A DNA stretch of 64,000 nucleotides, taken from positions 15,846,001 through 15,910,000 of the forward strand of contig JAPTOF010000005.1 of assembly GCA_028554755.1 (NCBI GenBank), read 5' to 3'. This DNA is from Cordia subcordata. Its lineage: Eukaryota; Streptophyta; Magnoliopsida; Boraginales; Cordiaceae. The notes under the pieces were generated by a model. It was not told where the DNA came from, did not search any database, and was given only the letters and a program-made list of their open reading frames with translations. Shown piece after piece: positions 45,700 through 57,999 of this stretch (positions are counted from its first letter, which is position 1; each line of letters starts with the position of its first letter). Position numbers and translations under genes: made by a program.

Positions 45700-48600
45700 T
45701 TAATTTTTAAATTTTATAAATTTTGGATTATTTATAGTTATTACAATCTTGGATTATTTATAAATTTTATGAGAAGTTCTTACCTCCATCTCGACTAACA
45801 TCAGTCTAAAAAGAAATTGTAGGTTTAAAAAAAATTTTGTACAACTTTTTAAAAAAATTTGTAACTTTAGTCCATAAAAAAATTTATAAGTCTAAAATAA
45901 AAATTCATCAGTTTATAAAAAATTTTATAATTGTAAAACAAAAATTCTTAGGATTATAATATGACTACATTTTTTCTAAAAAATCTTACAAATTTTTGTT
46001 GTGATCTTACAAATTTTTATTTTAAACGTACAATTTTTTTTATAGACTAATATCAATCCATTAGATGCAAGATAAATCCAAAATTGGTTACTGTGAGTAG
46101 TTGACAAAGTCAATTTGACAGCAAAACACAAGACTTACCTTTTCGACTGAAACCTTGTAGATCTTCGGATGTTGGACACACAAAGTTGGGCTTTGGATCT
46201 TGAATACACGATGTCAATCTTGCAATTCAATCAAACATTGCGAAGAATGTTCAAAGCTCTCCCTACGAAAAGAAAGTTTTTATAGTCACTTTATGCAATA
46301 TATAAATATATTAGGCTATAATTAAATTATTTAGGATAAATAACATCAATCATCCCTTATATTTGTTACTCATAACAATCCATGGAAGAAATAGGCCACT
46401 AAGAGAGGAAGAGAAGCATGATGATTCTTTGTTTTATTACAATTATATACATTAACTAGTATTTTTATATCCGTACTTTGCACAAGGCTTGTAGCTTAAG
46501 GTTAAGTGTAATTGGATTGCACCAATTTATTCAATAAATAAATAGGACCATGTTTAATGTGTTTGGTATCTTTTGTCACAAGAAATGAATAATGGTATAT
46601 TTTGCTTGGGTATCACTTGTGATAAAGGAAAAGGTTAGAAGAAGATGAGAGATGATATGAAAAGTTGTTTTGAAATAACATAAATATTATTCAAAGAAAA
46701 GTCCAACTATGATACAATGTTACAAATTACTGAAATTCTATCATAAAAATTAATTGGTTAAAGAAAGTAGCCTAGGACCTTATATGGTAGTTTTGAATAT
46801 TAAGATTTTTTTTATGTAGAACAAGTATATATTGTAACATAAATATCTTATGTATAAGAGAGAAATTCTTTTACATAAAGAAAGATAAATAGGTACATGG
46901 ATGAGACTACCTGGCCAGGGTAATTGGATAAAAATAGGTGAAAACCAAATATAAAATATGGGTCAGAGTAATGAATGCACCAACTCCTCCAATTGATAAC
47001 AAATACATAATTCATACTTTTTGTGTTGATGAAGTGATACCAATAGCAAGAATAATACATAATTCACATGTTGGTCATGAACCATAACGAGAAGAAGAAT
47101 GAGTTGTAAGCTTAAAAGATGAAATTAAAATGAGGTGATGAAATTATGTTGTAAAGAGTAGAAGACACATAAAGTATAAGTGATAGTTATAGCATAGCAT
47201 GCAAGCGCATTACTACATCATACAAGCTACAAAAATTATTTTTTGACAAAATTGTCTTCTTGGTTAATATCTATCTATCTATCTATAATTATACTAAATA
47301 TAAAGAATGTTACCAGAAATTGACACGTCAACTTTTTGGATAAATGAGAGCTTGACATATTAGTATGAAACATTAATTAAGCAATTTTTTCTTCATTAAT
47401 TTTTGGATAATAACTCATAAACTTTTATTGATTTTAGCGAACCATTAATATAATATTAGACACTATGTATATCTCTATAAATGCAATATCAAGTACTATA
47501 TAAATTTATGAACTTAAATATTAGAGACGAGAAGAAGACATTTAGGTCCCTAACCTTCTAAGGTTGAGACAACTAAATCCTCCAGTTTTTTGTTTTCTCT
47601 TAAGAGGTCACTCAAAACTAACTCCATTAATTCTTTTGTTTTTAACTGATGGAGGTTAAAGAGGTAACTTTGCACATTTTAAAGAAAGGAAAGGGAAAAA
47701 AGTAAAAGAGAAAATCAAACCCCCAAGCCAGTAGCTTTCCTCACCCATCCCTAATCCCAAATCACCAAACTCCCACATCATAATCCGAAACCCTTAAAGG
47801 TGCTAAATGTTCACGGGGATAGGAGGGTAATGGAGAGCTAAATTGCAAGTTAGTTTTCAATCTTGGGTCGTAATTCATTGACGTAAGTGGGTATAGTTAG
47901 ATACATTATGTGTACGGATGTTGACTGTAAATGATGTATTTGGAGAAGAAACACCCTAAGGGCAAAAGACAAATTTTAATTAGTCAATTATCTGACCATT
48001 AAAAAATTCCTCTATTAGTTTGTAAAGACCTTACAAGAAAAAAAAATAAACGGGAAGACCCATGTTCCCAACGCTATAATCTTAAGTGCTTCAATGTGTT
48101 ACTCCCGCATAAATACTATGTACATACTTGAATGTGTTATATATATGTGTGTGTATATATATGTTCTATATTATATACATGGATGAATACAATATCAAAT
48201 ACTAAATACATGCATAAATATTGCAATATCAGATATTACGTATATGTTGTTGAGTTTAATTTAATGGCTAAATATATTTAGTCACATAAATTGACATAAT
48301 ATACTTTGCATATGATATTGATCATTTCTATACATGTCTAAAAAAAGAATATGAAATATAATTAAATCCAAATTAAAGTATTCAAGGTGTAGTTTGCATG
48401 AAAAGTTTGACGAAAGTATTGAATCCATCAATTTGAAAATGCTACCTTTAAATTATTAGATAAGTTAGCTATCTTTTTTCCATTCTAGAGTTCTGATGGA
48501 ATTCGGTATATAAGTGCTGGTATGACCGCATCTCATATTTTTTTCTTTTATTATTTATTAATAAAATTTAATTGATAAATATTGTAATGATTTCTCTAGA

Positions 48601-49500
48601 ACAATTCTATGAAATAAATATTTAATGTCACTTACAAAAGAAGTATAATGAAATTTGAAACAATAGATATAAAGTAGAACCATTTCTAGTTCAATATATA
48701 AGTTTGAAGGATGATGAAAGTAAAGTGAGGTGATTGCATTGTATGCTTCCTAAGTGTAACAACATTGGCCTTCAACCTTGCATTACTAAATCTCGGACTT
48801 TGTACTTTGATTTTGATTTGCAATAAAACATCCGGGAGAAGCTCCTCCCTTCTACCAAAAAAAAATTAGAAGAAATTCTATAATAAAGAGTGGAAGATAG
48901 GTAAAGTATACGTGATCTAATAGTTTCTAAGTTAAAAGACTATTATACCTCATTATGTTAAGTTAAAAGCATTTCAAGTAGGCTTTAAAAGTAGTTTTAC
49001 AAAGTGTCATTCAAAGGTTATCAAATGATATCCAACACAAGGACATTTTTTAATATAAAATGAATTGTATAATATTAATAGCATAGTGTACAACCAAATT
49101 ATTGCATCATACAAGCTATAAATCTCATTTTTGGACAAAATTACCCTTCTCGATTTGCATTTGTTAGATAAGAAAGAAAGATATGCCTTTTCAATCTAAA
49201 AACGTTAGAAGTCAAGAAATTATTTCATTCTTTTGAAATATTTTTATTAATTTATTAATGGTAGATAAGATCAAAAATTTTCCTCAAGTGCTTTATAATA
49301 GTGCATTTAACATTAAAAGAAACTAAGAAATAAGATTAATTGTTAAAAAATTAAAGAAATATAAAGGTGTATAGAAGCAACGGCTTGAGCACTACGTTGC
49401 ATTTCATCTAGTACTGTGAGTTATTATTATGCAGTATTTAATAATATCAATTTTAGTTTTCAATTACAAGTTTTACACTTTGGTGCTACTATATTCCCAA
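45700..49500. other. Duplicated non-coding DNA of unit B
   Basis: 45,740-46,140 and 47,525-48,670 match unit A; 46,480-47,480 and 48,690-49,500 match unit C. It holds (ATCT)n at 47,264-47,284 and TA/TG repeats at 48,136-48,165. No supported gene. Confidence 0.55.
46705..46845 (-). mobile_element. Degenerate LTR of the TRIM family
   Basis: In reverse this resembles the LTR at 18,993-19,115: tgttacaatatatac, aatcttaatattcaaaac, ccaattaatttttatga. The sequence after its end (46,703-46,720, tatgatacaatgttac) is a damaged form of the tRNA primer-binding site. A closer relative is at 57,867-57,995. Confidence 0.5.
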
Positions 49501-50230
49501 CAGTTTAAATGAGTGTAATGTGTTCTGTCTATAACTAGAAGAAAGCCAATTAAATTATTTACGTTATTTCAGAACAACTTTTCGTGTCAACCAAGTGATA
49601 CCAAGATATATCCCTCATCTTCTTCTCACTTTTTGCTTTGTCAAAAATGATATGCAAGGAAAGTATATCATCATCATTCATTTCTTGTTGACAAAGTAAT
49701 AAAAAACAGATTAAACATGATTTTATTTTTTTAATTAGGTAAAATGTCAAGATCCAATTACACTTAACCTCCGGCTAAGTATCTCAATATCTACACTTTT
49801 ACTTCAATCAATCAAGTCATCATTGTGAGCAAACAGGAGGTTTTATTTGACGTGCCGTAACCAAACACCTTTTGCCTCTGCTTCAGTCGTAAATCATTGC
49901 GCTTAAAACTTTAATCTTACATGATGCCAATCATTTTGGAAGAGATGGAAGGACGTCCCGCACATGCCTAGTGCGTGCTTAAAGACCTTCTTCTTTCACT
50001 TTTTTTTTCCCCTATACAATATGGGAATATTTTATTTAAATGAAAAATAGAAAAAAAGAACAAAGATAAACAACAGTTCTCCTTTTTAGGAACTAACTGA
50101 TAATAAATGCATATCTTGACTAAGAAAAGGATTTTAAAACAATAATGCAACAACATTAATCAATTCCTTGGTTTTCAGACAATTCATTAGATATTCAATA
50201 TTCATTTGAAGTCTAACCAACTTCACATTA
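49500..50230. other. Dispersed repeat and flank, no gene seen
   Basis: 49,500-49,850 carries the dispersed repeat also found at 30,650, 44,370 and 60,010. The rest is AT-rich without an exon. Confidence 0.5.
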
Positions 50231-50234
50231 CAAA

Positions 50235-50500
50235 ACAAGCTTGCAAGTCTTGGAATGGAACGAGGATGAAAAGAGTTGTCGCATTGCTAACAATGATATA
50301 GCCAGCATTTGGGATGAATTTCACACTCACAAATGTCACAAATAAATTCATCTGGATGATAATAGATTAAAGGTGGAAAGCTCAATTTGAAAGAGTATTC
50401 ACAAATCTTGCAGTAGAATAGCAAACATCTGCGTTCTTGATTACATATAGCCGTTGCACAACTTTCTTGATTGTTTCATCTCGGGCAAGCATGTATTGGT
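50235..50500 (-). pseudogene. DC1 relic, unit B
   Basis: The minus strand reads CNQERRCLLFYCKICEYSFK, then HPDEFICDICECEIHPKCW, LYHC, a stop, and QCDNSFHPRSIPRL. It matches the late domains of locus C, with a stop in place of one residue after YHC and a Cys-to-Ser change in FHP(R)S. A close copy lies at 62,600-62,850. Confidence 0.8.
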
Positions 50501-50794
50501 GAGTTTCCCGTTCTATTCTATCTTTTCCTGGGCAACTAAGCTTTGCTTTTCATTCCACTTCAGGAAACAATTTACAAGACGAAGATCAAACACACCTCCA
50601 ACCTATGCTGTATAAATTCTCCACTCTATACACAGTGTACAATTCTCAGAATTGTCCCTCTATTTTCTGGGGGTGCTAATTCTATCTCTAGTGTCCACAA
50701 AAAGCGAATGAAGAATATGTACTTCAGTTAAGCAACTCAAGCCTTGGAGTCTATTGTTTCTCCCTGATTTTGTTCCATATCCAGAGAGTAGTCT

Positions 50795-50875
50795 GACAAA
50801 ACCCAAAAGGATAAAGTAGTTGCATTGAGCTGCACAACTGTAACGTGAACTTGAGATGGGTTCCGCAAACCTTGA
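50795..50875 (-). pseudogene. Short DC1 relic
   Basis: The minus strand reads SRYSCAAQCNYFILLGFVRL, recognisably the GSCYSCAECKYFLHLHCAQL segment of locus C with a small insertion between the two cysteines and loss of the His. It lies about 300 bp upstream (in gene sense) of the 50,235-50,500 relic, so both probably belong to one decayed gene. Confidence 0.6.
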
Positions 50876-50899
50876 GAAACATGCAGTAGTTTCCATATT

Positions 50900-51770
50900 T
50901 TAGAGAATTCTTTACAGCTGCATTTAGTAATCACCTAAAAGGAGGACTAGGAGAATCATTAAGGATATTGGCATAGATAAATTTGAACAAAATGAGCTTG
51001 TTAGCACAGTGTCAAGTCATTCTTAGTGAAATCTTATGTGTCAAGCTTTCCGTCAAGGAAATCATCTAGTTTGAGAGGATCTGTGCGAACATTCTTAGGA
51101 GTTCCATTTTACTAACGTATAGTAAACATGCACTTGTGGAAGGTTTTTGGTTTTGTTTTCTCCCTCCAAAATTAATTCTGTATAGCCCTGATTTCAATTT
51201 TGTGGAGCCTGCTCTTTACTTGTTTTACGGTAAATACAGTTCTGTCTCTTTAGATATATGAATTGCCTACTGTATGCTGATCAGAAACCTTGCTGCTGCT
51301 TTTTCCGTCGAGTTATTATTCTTGCTAAAAGTTGTCAAAATGCCTTTATTGCCTTTCTTCATTTAAGCTTGAGTTCGCTAGGGTAATTAGATTGGTTAGT
51401 GAATTTTATATGGTAGATTGCTTATCATTGGCAATCAAATTGGAGCATTCTTATCAGATCACCAACTCCAGATAAATGAACCTATTTTTCTACTTCATAT
51501 AACCAATTTTAATATATTTTCGCGAATCTAGTTTCACCGTTCTTCGCTGATATCTGATTCTGGTAATTGCAACTTCAGGTCCCTTTTCTTTAAATCCTTA
51601 TAAGAGGACAGCCTCTTATTTTGTCGAATCCAGCTTCGCCTTTCTTTGTTGATATGTGATTTTGGCTCTGCATCTTTGTCTATTTGCTTCTGCAGGTTTT
51701 TAAAGAAGCGTGGCATTTGCCATATTCATAGTTAGATGATTGGACTTAAAATCCTTTTCTTCTGGAATCA
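50900..51770. other. Duplicated intergenic DNA, no gene seen
   Basis: From about 51,285 the sequence matches 38,420-38,960 in unit A. No supported exon. Confidence 0.5.
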
Positions 51771-51776
51771 ATGCAG

Positions 51777-51866
51777 GATCTGAATAAGCCAGTTTTATTG
51801 TTCACAAAACCCCTGGATCCAGATAAACTGGCGGTAGTAAGCATTAGGCCACCTGCAGACTTTTGA
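51777..51866 (+). pseudogene. Exon-like fragment, possibly rhodanese-type, unit B
   Basis: Paralogue of 38,966-39,109 behind the same CAG. It reads DLNKPVLLFTKPLDPDKLAV, then VSIRPPADF and a TGA. The Asp of VVDVR in unit A is Ser here and the frame stops early, so it is more decayed than its partner. Confidence 0.35.
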
Positions 51867-52449
51867 ATGCCTAATAGTTATTGTAGCTTTTTAGATTTTT
51901 TGGGATCTCTCTTGGATGTAAAGATGGTTGAAAATGATAACCCTGTAATTGCAGAAAGATTATTGGAAATGATAGGTTGTGTAGTTTGAGATTTTCTTAG
52001 ATGTTTATTAGATACGTGAGATTGTTGAAAATCATAGCTATTATAATTATTAATATTGCTTATTTTATTTCAAAAGAACCATTTACACTATTTTGTGTAT
52101 TTATATTTAGAAAATGGAAATTTATGAGTGTTTGGGCTTTACCTAAAAGTGAATTTTGTGGATTTATCATTTTGAAATATAAATTTGAAAATAGGTTTAA
52201 TATATTGTGAAATATAAATTTCAAAGTAGGTTTAGTCATAAGGTATCTTATGACAAATTTTAGTAGTCATGGGATGTTCTATGGTTATAACTGTGGCAAA
52301 TCCTTTGTAGTCATGTGTTGAACCATAGAAATCATGCGACAAATCTTAGTAAACGTGGATGATGGGATATGCTATGGCAATATTGATTACAAATCCTTTG
52401 TAACTCTAAGTTTAGTCATGGGAATATCAATTACACAACAGGTTCCCAA

Positions 52450-52700
52450 GTCTAAGAATGCAACGAGGACGAAAAGAGTTGTCGCATTGCTAACAATGAT
52501 TTAGCCATTACTTGGGATGAATTTTATACTCACAAATGTCACAAACAAATTCATTTGGATGCTAATAAAAAGGTGAAAAGCTCAATTTGTAAGGGTATTA
52601 GCAAATCTTACAACAAAATAAGAAACTTCTGTATTTTTTATTACATGCAGCTGTTACATAACTTCCTTGAGTGTTCATCCTGAGGAAGCAGGTGTTGGCG
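52450..52700 (-). pseudogene. DC1 relic, unit B second
   Basis: Partner of the unit A relic at 39,285-39,445. The reverse strand shows DC1 pieces corresponding to FICDICEYKIHPK and CDNSFRPRCILRL, broken by stops. This copy retains about 100 bp that the unit A copy has lost. Confidence 0.65.
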
Positions 52701-52740
52701 AACTTCATGTTTTACAATTCTCTATTACTGTACCCCTATG

Positions 52741-53829
52741 CACTGGCAAAGCCAGCAAGGAGTGAGAAGGTGCCAAGGCACCTCCTCAAATTTTTTGGAA
52801 AAAGAATTACTATATCATAGTTAAATATAAAATCTTTTAAAATAAAAATTGCCCCCCCCCCTCCCCCCTCAAACCTGTTATTACCACATGTTAAACTAAC
52901 TCAACGGGTGCAAGGTTCAAGGTTCAAGTCTTCTATTTTTTAAAAAAAAAATTAATGTAAAATATTTAAAAATATTAATGGCTCCCTCCCCAAATTTTGT
53001 CTTCAACATACTTTCCAAAGAGAAACTCTCATTTCCTTGTATCTTAAAATATTTTTTCAAAGTTACCTGCTTTATTCTTCCCGTTACACCATGACACAAA
53101 GCTAAGGTTAACTCATGATGTTTTATTTTGAAATTTTTTTTCATAGTTTTTGTAATTTAAATCAATTAATGACTTTAATTTTTTATTTTTTTCATATTTC
53201 AATTACGTCTTCGAGGTAACAGTTACCTCATAGTTTGTGTAATTTAATCACTTAAAAATTGACAACTTTAGTTATGTATAGATTATTGTTTTAATTTATA
53301 TTTAATGATAATGACTAGAATATTTAATATCTTAATTTAAATTATATTTCTTATTTGTTATTTGTTAAAAATAAGGCATAAACGTGAGGGGTAAATTTTT
53401 AAAGAAAATAAATTTAGAAACAATTTTTTTTCTAGACCTAATGCAACGAATATTTAAAATAACACTCAAATTATTCGAATAACCTAATTAAACTCATATT
53501 AACTTAGAAGATGTACCCTTAGATTCTTGTTACGTTGTAAAATTTTATGAAATATATGTATTTAATAATATCAAGAATAAGTTGTTCATTTAATGATTTT
53601 AAAATATCAAATCACGCCGATACCAATTATAAAGTACATTTTACTTATAATTATTTTAGTTATTCATTTATCTCATTTTTATATTAAAATATTATTTATG
53701 TATTTTTATGTAATTATTTTTTTATGAATTTCACATTATGTATTTTTATTATAATTTTTTACAATTTATTAAAAAAATTATGCGTAAATGAATGCACCTG
53801 CTAACCTTTGGGTCCTAGCTCCGCCACTA
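52741..53829. mobile_element. hAT-like element, 1,089 bp (unit B copy)
   Basis: The left end cactggcaaagccagcaagg and right end (reverse tagtggcggagctaggaccc) match the CAGTGGCGGAGC-type hAT terminus. The flanks cccctatg (52,733-52,740) and cccctgtt (53,830-53,837) look like a decayed 8-bp duplication. Outside the flanks, the sequence resembles a split member of the small MULE-like MITE family, so the hAT is probably nested in it. No coding capacity. A C-rich run lies at 52,853-52,869. Confidence 0.6.
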
Positions 53830-53837
53830 CCCCTGTT

Positions 53838-54318
53838 GTTTATTATCAGTGTAGATTTACACCTTATAATTTTAAAATTAACTAATCACCCCCTCAATCA
53901 AATAAGAATTTTAGAAAAAAACAGACACACAATAACAAATAACATTGCACATTGATGACAAAGCCCAAAACACACATTGGGTTGACCTAACATGACCAAG
54001 ATCGAAGCACAACCCTAGAAGACAAGCCCGTCAACAACACCACAAACCATTAAAGCCGAAGCCAATTGTACATCCGCAAGAGAGACTATATATATATATA
54101 TATAGCACCCAAAGGAAACAAACCACAATGATGAGTATGTAACACGATCAGACTGGTCGGTTTGGCCACAGATGTTTGGAACTCCAATGATCTCAACTTC
54201 CTCTAAATTGTAGCACTCTATACTTGACACGTACAGGTGTCGAATCTAACGTCGATTATTCACTGCACAATCATTCATTTCCTGAAAAGCTCTTCTAGAT
54301 TAAACACCCACGTAATAA
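53838..54318. other. 3' flank of DC1 locus C
   Basis: A short (TA)n tract lies at 54,087-54,104. The start is probably the right side of a MITE interrupted by the hAT element. No gene. Confidence 0.45.
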
Positions 54319-56395
54319 TTAAGGATGACAACCTACAACCTTATAAACACAGTACCGACAAAGGCTTAACATGCAACTTTCACATTCAAACACTGCCTCC
54401 CGTTCAATTAATGTCTCCCATCTCAAATATGTCTGAAATTTGTGACAATGGGACATATATTTAGCATTCCTCGTAAACGTGAGAGGATGTGGGTGGTAAT
54501 CAATTTCAAGTGTCCCTCCGAACTTCACGCAAGGGAACTTGCGAAGTCTAGGGATGCAATAAGGATGAAAAGAATTGTCACATTGGCGACAATGATATTG
54601 CCAGCACTTGGGATGAATTTCTTCTTCACAAATCTCGCAGATAAATTCATCTTCATGGTAATAAAAAGGTGAAGCACTCAAGACAAGAGGGTGGTCATCC
54701 CATCTATGCCCCACAATCTGAGGTAACATTATGCATTCAGTCCCCATGTAAAATTCGCAACGCTTGCAACCAAACACGTTTTGATGTTTCGGCAGACAGG
54801 CGTTGCATAACTTACTAGAGAACTTATCTCGAATAAGAAGATGCTTGTGAGCTTCATGTTTCACTGAAACAGGAAGAAGAGCACATTTGATGTCTACCAA
54901 GAAACGGCACACTTTGCATTCGTAGAAGAATCCACTACATTTCCATAGGCAGATTCTGCAGATGGGAAAACGAAAGAACCCCTTGCATCGACTGAGGGAA
55001 AGATTATGGTCAGGATTGTCAGGGTGTGATATTTCAGTCGGCAGTTGAGCGCAATGCAAATGGAGAAAGTATTTGCACTCAGCACAACTGTAGCATGAAC
55101 CAAAAATGCGTTCAGCACAACCATCGCAGACTGTTTCTTGATCATCTTCATGCATTTCCCTGTAGTCATCTTCGACTTTGGAGAGAACCAAAGGGTGGTG
55201 ATGACTGAGGTGGTTAATTTCGTCTGTTGTAGATTCTTCAATTTGCGGAAGGCCATTGTTGTTGTGCTCTGATAAGAAATGTTGGATCAGTGCTGAATAT
55301 ACCGTTTGGACATGCAGGGGGGATGGACAAAGTATCTACAAGGGCCACAGTAATAGAGCCATTGAGTTGGATGGAGTTTTCCTCGACACGCTTCGCATTT
55401 GAAACTGTAAGATGCGTATTTTTCTGGGAAACGGTAAGCAAGGGAGAGATGGCCGTGAGGATGGTGATCGCTGTGGTCCTTGAAGTCGGAGGTGGTTGGC
55501 AGTGATGCACAAGCCTTGTGGATCCAGAAAAGAGCATTCTGTGCAGTAATAAGACGCATCTTCCTTTCTTAAACCACAAGCATCACACTCAAATAAGGCA
55601 CTTCTTTTCTGGACTTTGAGGGGGTGGTGATGGCTGGGGTGTTTAATTATGCTGTTTTTTAGCCGAGCGCATACAACATCCACATCAAGCTCACACGCGG
55701 AACAGTGATAGGTGAAACCACTCCAGCCGCTGCTTTTACAGATTTTACGGACGCAGCTTCCACCTCTGTAAGGCGGCTTACTACAGAGCTTGAGTGGATT
55801 TTCAAAATGCATTGGATGCTTAATCTCTGATGGTAATTCTTCCACACATGATTTGTGGAAGAAGATTTCACAGTAGACGCAAAAGTATGTTGACCCGGAG
55901 ACCGGTTCTTGACAGACATAACAATTATAAGCAACTTTCTCATCATTTCTCACTTCTTCTTCTTCTTCTTCTTCTTGCTGCAATAATTCCTTGAGGACAA
56001 GTGGATGCTTTTCTTGGATGTGGCGTTGATATTTGACATCGACATCTACTTGAACACATAAAACATCCACATCAATACGACACTCGGAACAGTGATAGGA
56101 GAAACCAATAAAAATCTCCACCACAGATATCACAGCTATCATTAGGTAGCTCGCTTACGAGCTTAAGCGAGTGTGGTGGATGTGGCGGGTACGTAATCTC
56201 TAATGGCAATTCTGCACAGGATTTGTGGAGGAAGAATCTACATTGGTTGCAGCAATACATCACTGATCCACCAGAGACTGCTTCTTCGCACCCATAACAA
56301 ACAACGTCAACTAGAGTAGTAATAATGTTGGCTGGCAATTCCTTGAGGATAAGCGGATGCTCCTCGTGGCTAAAATGGTTGATCATCTTCTTCAT
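54319..56395 (-). pseudogene. DC1 domain gene, near full length with three frameshifts (locus C)
   Basis: The most complete DC1 locus here, spanning about 690 codons in four consecutive frame segments. From the likely start at 56,395 (MKKMINHFSHEEHPL) come CYGCEEAVSGG/CCNQCRFFLHKSC and CDIC; then YHCSECRIDVDVLC, a poly-Glu stretch, CYVCQEPVSGS/CVYCEIFFHKSC and YHCSACELDVDVVC; CDACGLRKEDASYYCTECSF; WIHKACASLP to CRYFVHPPC; and finally a 290-codon block with GSCYSCAECKYFLHLHC, CRICLWKCSGFFYEC, CEICEEEIHPKCWQYHC and a C-terminal CESCMLSLCRYC. At least seven zinc domains are recognisable. Breaks lie near 56,112 (T run), 55,528 (extra T in a T run) and 55,318 (C run). The intron of locus A is not evident. 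It is a recent pseudogene, or an intact gene with assembly errors. Confidence 0.85.
55958..55981 (-). repeat. (GAA)n microsatellite inside the DC1 gene
   Basis: About eight CTT units on the plus strand encode a run of Glu in locus C. It is absent from loci A and B. Confidence 0.9.
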
Positions 56396-56470
56396 CTCTC
56401 TTTTGTTTCTCTCTTCCTCTTTTTGAATTTCCAGCTCTCTCTCGCAACTCAATTGCTGCAAACACCACAA

Positions 56471-57080
56471 GCCTTCACCACTATAAACAGCTACAACTTA
56501 TTATCAACTACAAACATATATAGATGGACCAATGCAGCTAAACCACCCAACATGTTTATTGTGAGTAGTTGACAAATTCAATTTCACAGCAAAACACGAG
56601 ACTAACCTTTTTGGCTGAAGCCTTGTTGATCTGAGGACGTTGAACACGGAAGTTGAGCTTTGGATCTTGAACACACCAAGTCAATCTTGCAAATTCACAA
56701 GAGACAAATCAAACATTGCAAAGAATGTTCAAAGCACAAACTACGAGGGAAAAAAGTTCATATAAATAGTAACTATTAACTAGTGCTTTTGGAAAGATAA
56801 AAATGATTAGTTACAAATACCGGTGGCTCTAGAGAAATTGGAATAACGTCTAAAATAGTTTCATTTTGACAAAATGACCGTTCTTGTTATGAACTATTCC
56901 TCTCAATACCAATTCTTTTTAGAATAAAACACTATATTTCTTAACACATTACAATCATACACAGTAACTAGTACTTTTATATTCATACCTTGCACAACTT
57001 GATTTATTTTTAATAGGAGAGGAAGAGAAGCGAGCAGGCTTGCAGCTTGAGGTTAAGTGTAACTGGACCACGACATTTAT
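56471..57080. other. 5' flank of DC1 locus C, no gene seen
   Basis: 56,560-56,740 resembles 46,095-46,260 in unit B (tactgtgagtagttgacaaa region). No exon. Confidence 0.5.
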
Positions 57081-57850
57081 CCAACATATAGATAAGACCG
57101 TGTTTAATGTGTTTGGTATCACTTTGTCAACAAGAAATGAATAATAATATATTTGCTTGGGTATCACTTGTGATAAAACAAAAAGTGAGAAAAAGATGGG
57201 AGATGACATGAAAAGTTGTTTTGAAATATCCAATATATAAATAAGACCATGTTTAATGCAATTGGTATCACTTTGCGAACAAGAAATGAATAATTGTATA
57301 TTTTGCTTGGGTATCACTTGTGATAAAGGAAAAAGTGAGAAGAAGATGGGTATAACATGAAAAGTTGTTTTGGAAAAACGTAAATATTATATAATGAAAA
57401 GTTTAACTCTAATACCATATTAAGAATCACTGAGATTCTATCATAAAAATTAATTAGTTAAAAAAAAATATCATTAACATCCAAGATTAGAAAAAATAAA
57501 AATATCAATTGAATCATGAATCAAATAAAATTGATTCATGAAATGAACAATAATAAATTTGCTTGGGTATCACTTTGTCAACGAGAAATGAATAATAATA
57601 TATTTTGCTTGGGTATCACTTGTGATAAAGCAGAAAGCGAGAAGAAGATGGGAGATGACACAAAAAGTTGTTTTAAGATATCCAATAAATAAATAAGACC
57701 ATGTTTAATGTAATTGGTATCACTTTGTCAACAAGAAATAAATAATTTGTATATTTTTCTTGGGTATCACTTGTGATAAAGCAAAGTGAGAAGAAGATGA
57801 GATATGACATGAAAAGTTGTTTTGGAAAAACGTAAATATTACATAATGAA
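57080..57850. repeat. Four-copy imperfect repeat array, unit about 145 bp
   Basis: Four related blocks (about 57,087-57,232, 57,238-57,380, 57,540-57,680 and 57,685-57,840) each contain gcttgggtatcacttgtgat, gaaatgaataat and gaaaagttgtttt. Single copies of the unit occur at 46,540-46,690 and, inverted, at 30,740-30,840, 44,455-44,560, 49,595-49,700 and 60,105-60,210. A TRIM LTR fragment separates copies 2 and 3. Confidence 0.7.
57405..57475 (-). mobile_element. TRIM LTR fragment with primer-binding site
   Basis: The plus strand ctctaataccatattaag is the complement of the region around the tRNA primer-binding site, followed by the start of a reversed LTR (aatcactgagattctatca). It breaks off after about 60 bp. 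Confidence 0.5.
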
Positions 57851-57866
57851 AAGTCTAACTCTAATA

Positions 57867-57995
57867 CCATGTTAAGAATTATTGAGGTTTTATCATAAAA
57901 ATCAATTGATTAAAATGTGGAGTGGCCTAAGACCTTATATGGTAGTCTTGAATATTGAGATTTTTTTCATGTGAGACGAATATATATTGTAACAT
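57867..57995 (-). mobile_element. TRIM-family solo LTR with primer-binding site
   Basis: A reversed LTR related to 18,993-19,115: it contains tattgaggttttatca, accttatatggtagtctt and ttttcatgtgagac. At its outer edge ctctaataccatgttaag gives TGGTATTAGAG on the minus strand, the same primer-binding-site variant as the full TRIM. No partner LTR is seen. Confidence 0.6.
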
Positions 57996-57999
57996 AAGT

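Larger units (their letters stand above)
41166..53837. repeat. Duplicated unit B of the DC1 region
   Basis: Collinear with unit A as listed there. B lacks the equivalent of 31,990-36,610 and the ndhD insertion, has deletions in its DC1 gene, and carries extra blocks at 46,150-47,520 and 48,680-51,280 that instead match unit C (57,030-58,870; 59,320-60,250; 62,590-63,080). Confidence 0.8.
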
